Part shown: in pieces, positions 1-10,900 of the stretch
Position numbering within the stretch: the first letter of the stretch is position 1
How the letters are laid out: each line of letters begins with the position of its first letter
Assembly: GCA_011033025.1 (NCBI GenBank)
Contig: WFMF01000190.1
Location: forward strand, 248,001 to 312,000
Direction: 5' to 3'
DNA: 64,000 bases
DNA from: Beroe forskalii
Lineage: Eukaryota > Ctenophora > Nuda > Beroida > Beroidae
Position numbers and translations under genes: made by a program
Notes under the pieces: generated by a model
Databases searched by the model: none
What the model was told of the DNA's origin: nothing
What the model saw: the letters and a program-made list of their open reading frames with translations, nothing else

Positions 1-320
1 ATACACTAAACCCACTTATTTTTGTACGAGAAAAACGATGCAAGTATCCATTTTTGTCTATGGCCATCATGGAAGCCGATAATGGGCCACGCCCTTTAAT
101 ACCGTGGGAATTTTGGCAAAAAAATTGAATCGTAAGACCATGATCTTTACAAGCAAGATTATACACTAAACCCACTTATTTTGGCACGAGAAAAACGATG
201 CAAGTATCCATTTTTGTCTATGACCATCTTGGAAGACGATAATCATAATGGGCCACGCCCTTTTCGACCGTGGGAATTTCCGAACAATTTTTTGAGCGTT
301 TAACCACTTATTGTTGGACG
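1..320 (-). repeat. ~160 bp satellite A, first block
   Basis: Two tandem copies of a ~160 bp unit; the motif TACACTAAACCCACTTATTT recurs at 2 and about 161. A diverged third start lies near 300. The same unit, reverse-complemented, makes up 1590-2520, so the two blocks face each other. Confidence 0.85.
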
Positions 321-1589
321 AGATGAGCGATTCAAGTATTTATTATTTGAGCCATAACCATAGTGAAAGCCGATATAATAGCTTGCGCACTTTTGACTGT
401 GTGTTACACCGATTTGTCACTAGAAGTGTTGATATACCATGAGGACATATTTTATGTATCTTGCAAACTCTATTACAGGCTGACAGGTGAAAAATCCTCA
501 AACTCAAAAAGTCAAAACACCAGTTTGTCACTCTTGTAATACCACTCGAATATGTGTTGGGCAATAACATTTTGGAGTGCCTATTGCCTATACTTTTGGT
601 GTAAGAAAGAAGAACAGTAAATAAGAGTGTATCCATCTATAAAAAACTATCAAACAATCAATGCCGACTCAACCTCATGAACCTGGTATTGATGTATGTG
701 GCATAAGGCGTTGTGAGGTAATCTTATCTGCTTTCAGCTCATTAAATTGGCCAAGGTCACATCAACTGGCCCGTTTGATTAATGTGACCTTGGCCAATGA
801 CGACCACACCACTTTAGTAGACTTAAGGTTCGCCGACTTCCCTTTGAAAGTTTGAAGAAGACCACGCTAGAAGACACGAGAGATAACATTAGAGAATCAA
901 CATTAGAGGAACAATGTCGAAGGACGTGTTTCGTGGCGTCAACAGGACCTTCCTGCGACTTGTCTTCTTCTTCAGTAAACAATCCATGACGAACCTGGAA
1001 GTTTTTACCCTCACTGGACTCAGTGTCAAGTGTGTGAGAGAGTGGAATCTCCGCCCTATATCTCCTTCTTCACTTATCCATCTATGATGGCAAAGTTAGA
1101 AAGTTCAGATCCAGACCTGCCCTTCCCGCATCTGCTTCACCTCCACCCACCACCCTCCTTCCCGCCTCATCCATCAGTCTTCACATCCGCTAACACTGCT
1201 CCTATAGACCCTGCTTTTACAGACCCTGCTATCCCTGCTCCAACAGATCCTAAACTTGCTGCTGTACAACTCTCTCATACAGTTTACACGGATCGGACTT
1301 TGTATAATGTCTCAAGTAGCCAAGTAAACCACTTGATTGCTAGCGATGACCCACTTACCCAGGCTGAGAGGTGAAAGATTGGAAGGCAGTATAGTAACAG
1401 ACTTCACGGGCACAGAAATCCAATTCCGAAAAGCGTCAAACATTATGACGTAGAGTAGTACGTATTAACATGCTTGCAATATTAGTCCGATATGATTCGG
1501 AGAACCACAGAGCTGTGATTTCAAAGTTGCCAACTTTTGGCTTTCACGATGTTTATAGCCTAAATATTAAACACTTGAATCGTTCATCT
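321..1589. other. Spacer between inverted satellite A blocks
   Basis: The edges (about 300-340 and 1563-1610) are inverted, diverged satellite A ends with a GGACGAGATGAGCGATT-type motif, so the stretch may be the inside of one fold-back element. The short ORFs here, including a proline-rich one at 1030-1374, show no recognisable domain and are not called as genes. Confidence 0.4.
747..797. repeat. Perfect 16 bp stem hairpin
   Basis: TTGGCCAAGGTCACAT at 747-762 is the exact reverse complement of 782-797, with a 19-base loop. The stem contains an AGGTCA half-site on each arm, which is a nuclear-receptor-type sequence, but nothing shows it is used. Confidence 0.8.
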
Positions 1590-2520
1590 CGTCCAATGAT
1601 AAGTGGGTTTTGTGTATAATCTTGATTATGAAATCTTGAAATTTCAATTTTTTGCTGAAATTCCCACAGTCAAAAGGAGTGCAGTGCAGCTGTTCATTAT
1701 CGGCTTCCATTATCGTCCTACATCATTGCCAAAAATGGACAGTTGCATCGTTTTTCTCGTGCCAAAATAAGTGGGTTTAGTGTATATTCTTGCTTGTAAA
1801 GATCATGGTCTTACAATTCAATTTTTGCCAAAATTCCCACGGTCAAAAAGGGTGTGGCCAATTATCGGCTTCCATGATGGTCATAAGTCTCATAGACAAA
1901 AATGGATACTTGCATCGTTTTTCTCGTGCCAAAATAAGTGGGTTTAGTGTATAATCTTGCTCGTAAAGATCATGGTCTTATGATTTTATTTTTTTTGCCA
2001 AAATTCTCACGGCCAAAAAGGGCGTGGCCCATAATCGGCTTCCATGATGCTCATAGACAAAAATGGGTACTTGCATCGTTTTTCTCGTGCCAAAATAAGT
2101 GGGTTTAGTGTATAATCTTGCTTGTAAAGATCATGGTCTTATGATTCAATTTTTTGCCAAAATTCGCACGGTCAAAAAGGGCGTGGCCCATAATCGGCTT
2201 CCGTGATGGTCATAGACAAAAATTGATACTTGCATCGTTTTTCTCGTGCCAAAATAAGTGGGTTTAGTGTATAATCTTGCTTGTAAATATCATAGTCTTA
2301 CGATTCAATATTTTGCCAAAATTCCCACGGTCGAAAAGGGCGTGGCCCATTATCGGCTTCCATGATGGCCATATCCAAAAACTGACACTTGCATCATTTT
2401 TCTCGTGCCAAAATAAGTAGGTTTAGTGTATAATCTCGGTTGTAGAGCTCTAAATCTTGAAATTTCAATTTTTCCCAAAAATTCCCACGGTCAAAAAAGG
2501 GCGTGGCCCGTTTTGACCAC
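1590..2520 (+). repeat. ~160 bp satellite A, inverted block
   Basis: About six tandem copies. The phrase GTGCCAAAATAAGTGGG recurs at 1759, 1926, 2086, 2246 and 2405, spacing 159-167. Orientation is opposite to 1-320. Confidence 0.9.
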
Positions 2521-2639
2521 TTCCGACAAAGATCGGTTGGTAGACTTTTTTGTGGTGAACAAGGACACCATAAGGGACATAACTCCCAATTTTCAGCTTG
2601 CTAGGTGGTAGTCTCGGGTCAAGCCCTATTTTGGCAATA

Positions 2640-4140
2640 TTAGCCTAGACTATATGCTTACAATTGTTACACATTTGTTCCACTTTTTCCAGAAACTATG
2701 TTCCACTTCCTCAAATGTTTCCAACGTGATGTACGGATGAAATATCATCAGACACACTCTCTAGAACATCTGCAGCAACAATTTGAGTACCTATGACCCA
2801 CTTGGCCTGGTCAAAACAGCTCGAAAATCGGCATATATGCGTACGAAATAGGTGGCTTTGGCGGCTATCTAACGGCGCCATGACGGCTGGCTCACCTAAA
2901 ACCAATCAGAATATCGATTCAATGTATCCTCAACACATTTACGTGATCGGAAAGTCAAACCAAACCGAACTCTGGCCGCAAACATATGCTTACAATTGTT
3001 ACGCATACGCGTATATGCTTACAATTGTACACATTTGTTCCACTTTTTCCAGAAACTATGTTCCACTTCTCCAAACGTTTCCAACGTCACGTACGGATGA
3101 AATATCATCAGATACACTCTTTTAGAACATCTGTAGCAACAATTTGAGCACCTATGACCCATTTGGACTGGTCAAAACAACAAAAAAATCGGCATATATG
3201 CGTACGAAAATAGGTGGCTTTGGCGGCTATCTGGCGGCGCCATGACGGCTGGCTGACCCTAAAATTTATCAGAACTATCAATTCAATGTATCTACAACAC
3301 ATTTACACATGATAAGAAAGTCAAACCAAACCAAACTCTGGCCGCAAACATATAGCACAATTGTTACACGCATACGTGTATATGCTTACAATTGTTACAC
3401 ATTTTGTTCCACTTTTTTCCAGAAACTATGTTCCACTTCCTCAAACGTTTCCAACGTGACGTACGGATGAAATATCACCAGACACACTCTCTAAAACAAC
3501 GTAGCAACAATTTGGTACCTATGACCCATTTGGACTGGTCAAAACAGCTCGAAAAATCGGCATATATGCGTACGAAAATAGGTGGCTTTTGGCGGCTATT
3601 GGCGGCGCCATGACGGCTGGCTGACCTAAAAATTTATCAGAACTATCAATTCAATGTATCTACAACATTTACATGATTAGAAAGTCAAACCAAACCAAAC
3701 TCTGGCCGCAAACATATGCTTACAATTGTTACACGCATACGTGTATATGCTTTAATTGTTACACATTTCCCATTCCACCTTTTCAGAAACTATGTTCCAC
3801 TTCCTCAAACGTTTCCAACGACGTAGGGATGAAATATCATCAGACACACTCTCTAGAACATGTGTAGCATAACAATTTGAGTACCTATGACCCATTTGGA
3901 CTGGTCAAAACAACTCGAAAAATCGGCATATATGCGTACGAAAATAGGTGGCTTTGGCGGCTATCTGGCGGCGCCATGACGACTGGCTGACCCTAAAAAT
4001 TTATCAGAACTATCGATTCAATGTATCTACAACACATTTACATGATTAGAAAGTCAAACCAAACCAAACTCTGGCCGCAAACATATGCTTACAATTGTTA
4101 CATATTTGTTCCGATTTTGTTCCATTTTTGTTCCAAAATC
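2640..4140 (+). repeat. ~365 bp satellite B, four copies
   Basis: Direct tandem copies of a ~360-370 bp unit; the phrase ACTATGTTCCACTT recurs near 2695, 3054, 3424 and 3789. Copies differ by small indels. Short ORFs in it are shifted pieces of the same unit and are not genes. Confidence 0.9.
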
Positions 4141-5109
4141 GGCGAAAGACTGACTCTTTGATGTCATAAATCTTTCCCAAAAAGTGGCACAGAATGTCAA
4201 AAAGTGCCTTAACATGCTAAAGCACGAAATAAAATGCTTATTAGATTTTCAATTTAGTCGTTTGGTAACTAATGATATAAAGATCATGAATAATTAATCG
4301 AATAGTTTCCCTATCGGCTCAAGTTGAGTACTCTCCTAAGTACAATCACTGTTCAAAAATATATATTATACCCCTCCCAAGCTTGTTTTAGCGACCGTGT
4401 AAGTTTGCTTATACGGTCTCCACTGAATTACAGTGAGAAATAGGTTTAAATGAAATTTGATTTTATAAAGGAGCACTCAAAAATCTACTTAAGCGTTGAA
4501 TCCAGACGAGGGTCGTCGGGCCGAGTCGGAAACTGTTGTTTGGTCGGATAATAGTAGGTCCCAGCTGTTTCCGGTCGGGGTATAATCCGGTTCCATGATC
4601 TCAGCTGTGACCGTATACCTTCGATAATGAACTCGGCACGCCTCGTCCATTATCCAACTTACACAGTCTCGGCTGTCGCCTCGACCATGTAAGTTGCGGT
4701 ATACGGTCACCACTTCGACATGTAACCGCTTAATATCTTGCCTTTTTGGTACTTTTTATCTCCAACTATGATTTCTGCTTTTGTTCCGTTTATCGACACA
4801 TTATAACAATACGTTTATTCCATTCATTTGAAAATTTTAAACAAAATTTCCCGCGACAATTTCGAAAACCTCCCCGAAACCCTTTCATTCAAAAGTATCG
4901 ATTGACAAATCCTTACAAACAATTTTGGCTAAGAAGTTTCTTACACGTGGTTTGAAGTTGTTCCAGTTATTTTACATTTTTAGCACTCTTCTTCAGGGCA
5001 AATTAAATGATTTTCGGCCCTGCACACCCTAAAGTATAAGTTGGCGATGAAAGGTTCGAATAATTCACGTAAAGAATATCATTTTTTCGAAGTCAGAAAG
5101 TTAAGTCAG
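4141..5109. other. No gene seen
   Basis: AT-rich sequence. Two similar short stretches containing CATGTAAGTT/CGTGTAAGTT and TATACGGTC occur near 4395 and 4685. No coding or RNA feature is supported. Confidence 0.4.
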
Positions 5110-5947
5110 TGTTATACCCCGAAACCGTGGAAGTCGGGGTTCCCTTCCATTAACCTTCCATTAACCATCCATTAACCTTCCATTAACTATCAGCAGCTTA
5201 CAGTGACATCCTCCAGTGCTCCTCTCATTCACCCCTCAACGTGACATCTCCTAATGTAAGCCATTCAGGTAACGGTTGTTGAAAGCCGTTATTACCTACC
5301 CATTGAACGGAAGATAAGTGGTCAAGTGGTCACGAGGACCAAGCCTATTACGGAGCAGGTCATGTGGGAACCGAGAGGAGTGACCATCGTAGGTGTGCCG
5401 CAGCGGCCAGCGACGCTACGTCACGAGCAACAGGCTACAAAAAGGCCGAGGAGGAACAAAGAAGCGGCTTCAGCTTTCCCTACCTTTCCTCCTCCTCTCA
5501 TCCTCTCCTAAAACCCTAAGTTAGTAGCTCTCAAGCCCTCCTCTCTGACTTAGCTGACCCCTATTCAACTACTACCTTACTATCTGATATGAGATCTCCC
5601 GTTCTGATTTACCTCTACCCCAGTTATTTGATTGTACTAAGTACCTAAACCTAACCCTATTTCTCTCCTCCTAGTGACGCTGCGCCCACGGTTCTTATCC
5701 TAACGTCCACCGTCGTCCCTTCCCCGCGATCCGCCTACTTCCAGACCTACGAACTTCTCCTCGTCTAACTTCCTAAGAGACTCTTCCCTATCCAGTTCTC
5801 GTTTATGTTTTATTATTTATTGATTGTACTTTTGTTTTAAGATTCAGAATAAAGCCGTTAGATTTCCTAGAACCAAGTCTACTTTATTGTCTATTCTCTC
5901 CTTCAACCTAAGTTCCCCAAATGATTTGTTCACAGCGCGAACCAACA
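5110..5947 (+). mobile_element. Candidate LTR (838 bp)
   Basis: The segment starts TGTTATACC and ends GAACCAACA, giving TGTT/AACA ends. It has a poly(A) signal AATAAA at 5848-5853 in the last sixth, as an R region would. It is followed immediately by TGG, the usual first bases of a tRNA primer-binding site. No second LTR and no gag-pol coding region are visible, so it would be a truncated 5' LTR. A small tandem of CCTTCCATTAA-type units lies near 5145-5195. The call rests on ends and signal only. Confidence 0.4.
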
Positions 5948-6732
5948 TGGTTGACCCTGTCTGAAAGCCCCAGCTGAGCTGACCCAGGCGAGGCGGCTGC
6001 TGGGCACAGGCGAACCAAATAAGTAGATTCCAATATTCGCATTATCGTATTAACTGGAGCCTGGCTGCTCACCGCCGAAACAAATGTTAGTATGATTAAG
6101 TAGCAGAAGAACCGAAGATCTGGGAGATTATCAGTCAGGTTTGATTAAAGCTGGGGAGAAGACGTGTGAGAGAATCATTGAATACCCAGAGCCTGTTCAG
6201 TGTTCGGTGTGATAAATGGGTCTTGAAAGTTTCATCAAGTTTGCTCAAAAACTCGGAGATATGCACATTTTTGTAACGCAAATGTAAAGGTCGCATAGTT
6301 TTGCATTTAAAATGGTATTAAATTACAGTGTTATGTGTCATAACAAACACATGATATAAAACGCGTAGAACACGACTCTACGCATATAGTAATAACCTCA
6401 TAGCTTCTTATTACTTGTTATACCCTTTAAATCGGCCTAAACCTACTACACTGATACACTCTACACATAAAGCTACACATGTACATGCGCTGCTCTGCTA
6501 AATGCTCACAGCTGAATTTCTATTACTTTTGTCCCTTAATTTGTTAGTATTATAGATGACATATGATGTTCATAATATGAACATCATGTCATCTATAGTA
6601 TCATATTAAAGATCATATTATGATCTTTCCGCAAGAGTGGAACAAATGTGTAAAATATGTCGGCATACGCGCGCAAATTCTTACTTAAGGAACTCGCGTG
6701 CGTAAGATTAACGGAGGGAAAACCTACCACGC
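5948..6732. other. Gene-free stretch with two palindromes
   Basis: No gene seen. A near-perfect palindrome lies at about 6553-6597 (arms around ATGTTCATAATATGAACAT) and a second at 6608-6627 (AAGATCATATTATGATCTTT). These could mark ends of a small inserted element. Confidence 0.45.
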
Positions 6733-7088
6733 GTGAGGGTCCTGTATCAAGTCACGCCCAGAGGATATTCCCGTCCCCTTTGATCATTTCCGTTGCCTGT
6801 TACGTGACATCAATTAGCTCCCCGTGCCCCTTACACGAGCCCAACTCCTTCTTCCCTGACTTCCTAATATGGACTTTTAACCGATTTCTGGTACTTTATC
6901 ACTCTTTTGAAAAGCTAGCACCAGCTGAAATCAGCATTTTGTCCAACATGAATCAGATACCTCAGCCCATCATTTTGACTTCAGTGCTAAGGAACGGTCA
7001 GGCAATGAATCCTGGAACATACTACTGGTTAAGATGGAAGAAGGTTGGGCCGTTTTCGACAATATTGGTCCATCTGATTCCACATCTA
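6733..7088 (+). pseudogene. Duplicate of the 5' end of the giant transposase gene
   Basis: This 356 bp segment repeats 7783-8136, which spans the leader and first ~73 codons of the ORF starting at 7917, with a few small indels. The indels put stops and shifts into the reading frame; the codons after the equivalent ATG close almost at once. It is therefore a broken partial copy. The longer open frame covering it (6657-7139) mixes frames and is not a gene. Confidence 0.8.
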
Positions 7089-7124
7089 CCTTATTACAGG
7101 AAATATCGCCTTCAGAAAAATGAG

Positions 7125-7768
7125 CCTACATGTCATTAAGCTGCATGAAATTAAGCCCTTTTTGAGGCCCAAGGGCTTAATTACATGTAAGCGTAATTCA
7201 ATGCATTCTTAATTACATGCAGCCAAATTAATCCATCATCATTGTGGAATTCATGAAGTAGAAATTTCGGCCTTGTATTCAAATAATTGAGACTTTATGT
7301 CACGAATTAGAATTTGTGGCTTTATTTTTCATTTAACACTTTGATAGTTTGAATTGCTCTCCAATTACCTCTGAGAGAGAGACGATAATTACTATGACTT
7401 AATAACCTATTGAATAAATCATCTAGCATAATGAGAATCTGATCAGGCACATCAAATTGATGATCGAATATATTCCATTATTTCCACAAAAACACCACAT
7501 AATAGCTGATAATCATAACGGCCTTGGAAACGTTGCATGCTATGTAAATTCAGGAATAAAGGGTCAACGAATGAGCTTCATAGCCATCATAAGATGTCTA
7601 TTGCATCATTGATAGTCTTGGCAATACCAGTGGCTATCCATCCGGCATCCATTTAAAGCTTAATAAATGCTGAATAGAAAAATATTAGTCCTCATGAAAT
7701 TAAGACTACATGTCATTAAGGTGCATGAAATTAAGCCCTTTTTGAGACCTTAGGGCTTAATTATATGT
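7125..7768. repeat. Hairpin direct repeats flanking 507 bp
   Basis: Two ~69 bp copies of one sequence lie at about 7125-7193 and 7700-7768, same orientation. Each contains an internal stem, TTAAGCCC pairing with GGGCTTAA around a T-rich loop, and the outer ends ACATGTCATTAA/TTACATGTAA also pair. Together with the duplicated leader the order is leader', hairpin, 507 bp, hairpin, leader. The 507 bp between them shows no gene. Confidence 0.7.
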
Positions 7769-7916
7769 AAACTAAATTTCCTGTGAGGGTCCTGTATCAA
7801 GTCACGCCCAGAGGATATTCCCGTCCCCTTTGATCATTTCCGTTGCCTGTTACGTGTGACATCAATTAGCTCCCCGTGCCCTTACACGAGCCCAATCTTC
7901 TTCCTGACTTCCTAAT

Positions 7917-10900
7917 ATGGACTTAACCGATTTCCTAAGTACTTTATCACTCTTTGAAAAGCTAGCACCAGCTGAAATCAGCATTTTTGTCCAACATGAA
8001 TCAGATACCTCAGCCCATCATTTTGACTTCAGTGCTAAGGAACGGTCAGGCAATGAATCCTGGAACATACTACTGGTTAAGATGGAAGAAGGTTGGGCCG
8101 TTTTCGACAATATTGGTCCATCTGATTCCACATCTATTTATTGTGCATTGTCCTCGAATATTCCACATCCGAACCCGTCTGATTTCAAAACAATTCTAAA
8201 CCACTACTACCCTGATAAGTCCTCATTGTTTGTTTATGATGTTATCAGTCATTCCAGCCATGACCCTCAAGGAATGGTAGCAGCGTTGCTTTATGTTTAT
8301 TGTCGTATATTCAGACAGCAATGGCCTAAACGTCATATCTTAGAACTAGAACGCAATGTAGCTGCGTTGAAGCTCCAGTTAAGGTCATGTGTTATTAGCA
8401 AAAGCTTAGCTAAATTTCCATCGTGGGCACTCCGTAGTGCATTAGACCAGGACTCCATAATAACTCCGGTAGTGTATGAGGGTCTAATGACTGAGGAGGA
8501 GCTGCATCGTCGGGGACTTTTGAATCAGGCCATGAGGCAGAACAGAGCCACTAGTAGGAGTAAGGTGAGTGCTGTGAGTAGACCGAGTGGATCAGGGAGA
8601 CCAGCAGTAGTTCGTGAGAGTAGAGTTGGAGAGACAGCAGAGGATTTAGCTAGCATGAGAGAGGAGTTAGATAGTTATGTCCTACCACCATCAGACGAGG
8701 AAGATGAAGTAGTTAACGAGAGAGATGATGATATTTTCGATATTCCTTCTATGCTGGACGGGGTGTCTGTAAGTCCTTACTTCAGAGGGACGTATTCTGT
8801 CTTATTTGAAGTGCATCTAGACAGCTGTGAGGAGCCTTCAACATCGAGGCCAAGTGTTACACAACCCTTACAAAATGAACTCAATGCTGTAGACAAGGCT
8901 TGTAAGGCTCAGAAACAGAAGGAATATCGCGAATCAGTGAGAGAGAGGCAGGAGAGGTTAAGAGAAGAGCAGGAGTATAGATTAGAACGTGAGAGAGATA
9001 GTAAGAGGAGATTAGTGAGTAGATCAGACTCAGGCGATTCTACGGACGATGAGTTGCCGGTTATTGATGGACTGACCTCAGACGATACAGCTCCCAATGT
9101 TATTGAATCTCATAGTAGTGTCTCGAATGTTACTGTGGTCGCAGAAGCATTGGACAGTAATCAAACACCACAATCTTGCATTTTAGATTCAGATCCGTTG
9201 AATGCCGAAGCTTCACCGTTGACTGCTCTTGTTGAGAAAGAGACAGGAAAGCCGGAAGCAAAGCAACAATTGCGTTTAACTAACATTACTTCAGCTGATT
9301 GTTGTCGTGATTTAGCTAACCCGTCTCTTTTGAAACAAATTCTTGATGGAGATGTTAAGCTAAAGAAGGAATACAAAATACACATGTCGTATCAAAAACC
9401 ATGTTGTAACAGAAAATACAGGAATTCTGAAGTAATGTATAACTGCTTGATATGTAAGAGTTATGTATCACATAATTTCAAGAGGGTAATTGCACACTCA
9501 TTAAAATGTACGCCACTAAATGAAATATCACTTGATTATGTACCGTATAACATGTTGTTGAAGAATTCAGACAAAACTTTAGTTTCCAAATACAAAAAAG
9601 CAATGTTCTGTAAAGCGTGTAGCCAAATGTCAACCCAAGGCCACTATCATTGCTTAGAATGCAGAACCTATTGTTCGTATAATTTTTCGAGGGTTCTTAA
9701 ACACGGAGTGAAGTGCTCGAGCGGGAAGAGTTGTGTGCCCAGTGGTGTGCCGAGGGGGAATGATGAGGGTGCAGTTGGTCCGAGTGGTGTGCCGAGGGGG
9801 AATGATGAGGGTGCAGTTGGTCCGAGTGGTGTGCCGAGGGGGAATGATGAGGGTGCAGTTGGTCCGAGTGGTGTGCCGAGGGGGAGTGATGAGAGTGCAG
9901 TTGGTGCGAGTGGTGTGCCGAGGGGGAGTGATGAGAGTGCAGTTGGTGCGAGTGGTGTGCCGAGGGGGAGTGATGAGAGTGCAGTTGGTGAGAGTGGTGT
10001 GCCGAGGGGGAATGATGAGGGTGCAGTTGGTCCGAGTGGTGTGCCGAGGGGGAATGATGAGAGTGCAGTTGGTGCGAGTGGTGTGCCGAGGGGGAGTGAT
10101 GAGAGTGCTGCTGGTGCGAGTGGTGTGCCGAGGGGGAGTGATGAGAGTGCAGCTGGCGCGAGTGGTGTGCCGAGGGGGAGTGATGAGAGTGCAGTTAGTG
10201 AGAGTGGTGTGCCGAGGGGGAGTGATGAGAGTGCAGTTGGTGAGAGTGGTGTGCCGAGGGGGAATGATGAGAGTGCAGTTGGTGCGAGTGGTGTGCCGAG
10301 AGGGAGTGATGAGAGTGCAGTTGGTGAGAGTGGTGTGCCGAGGGGGAATGATGAGGGTGCAGTTAGTGCGAGTGGTGTGCCGAGAGGGAGTGATGAGAGT
10401 GCTGCTGGTGTGAGCGGTGTGCCAATGGGGAGTGATGAGAGTGTAGTTGGTGCGAGTGGTGTGCCGAGGGGGAGTGATGAGAGTGCAGTTTGTGAGAGTG
10501 GTGTGCCGAGGGGGAGTGATGAGAGTGCAGTTGGTGCGAGTGGTGTGCCGAGGGGGAGTGATGAGAGTGCAGTTGGTGCGAGTGGTATGCCGAGGGGGAG
10601 TGATGAGAGTGCAGTTGGTGCGAGTGGTATGCCGAGGGGTAGTGATGAGAGTGCAGTTGGTGCGAGTAGTGTGCCGAGGGGGAGTGATGAGAGTGCAGCT
10701 GGTGCGAGTGGTGTGCCGAGGGGGAATGATGAGGGTGGTGCAGTTGGTGAGAGTGGTGTGCCGAGGGGGAGTAATGAGAGTGCAGTTGGTGCGAGTGGTG
10801 TGCCAATGGGGAGTGATGAGAGTGTAGTTGGTGAGAGTGGTGTGCCGAGGGGGAATGATGAGGGTGCAGTTGGTGAGAGTGGTGTGCCGAGGGGGAGTGA

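Noticed and set aside
1030-1374. Proline-rich 114-codon ORF
   Set aside because: Low-complexity composition, no domain, no splice or neighbour support.
6657-7139. 160-codon ORF as a separate gene
   Set aside because: It runs through the duplicated transposase leader partly in the wrong frame; only the nucleotide duplication is real.
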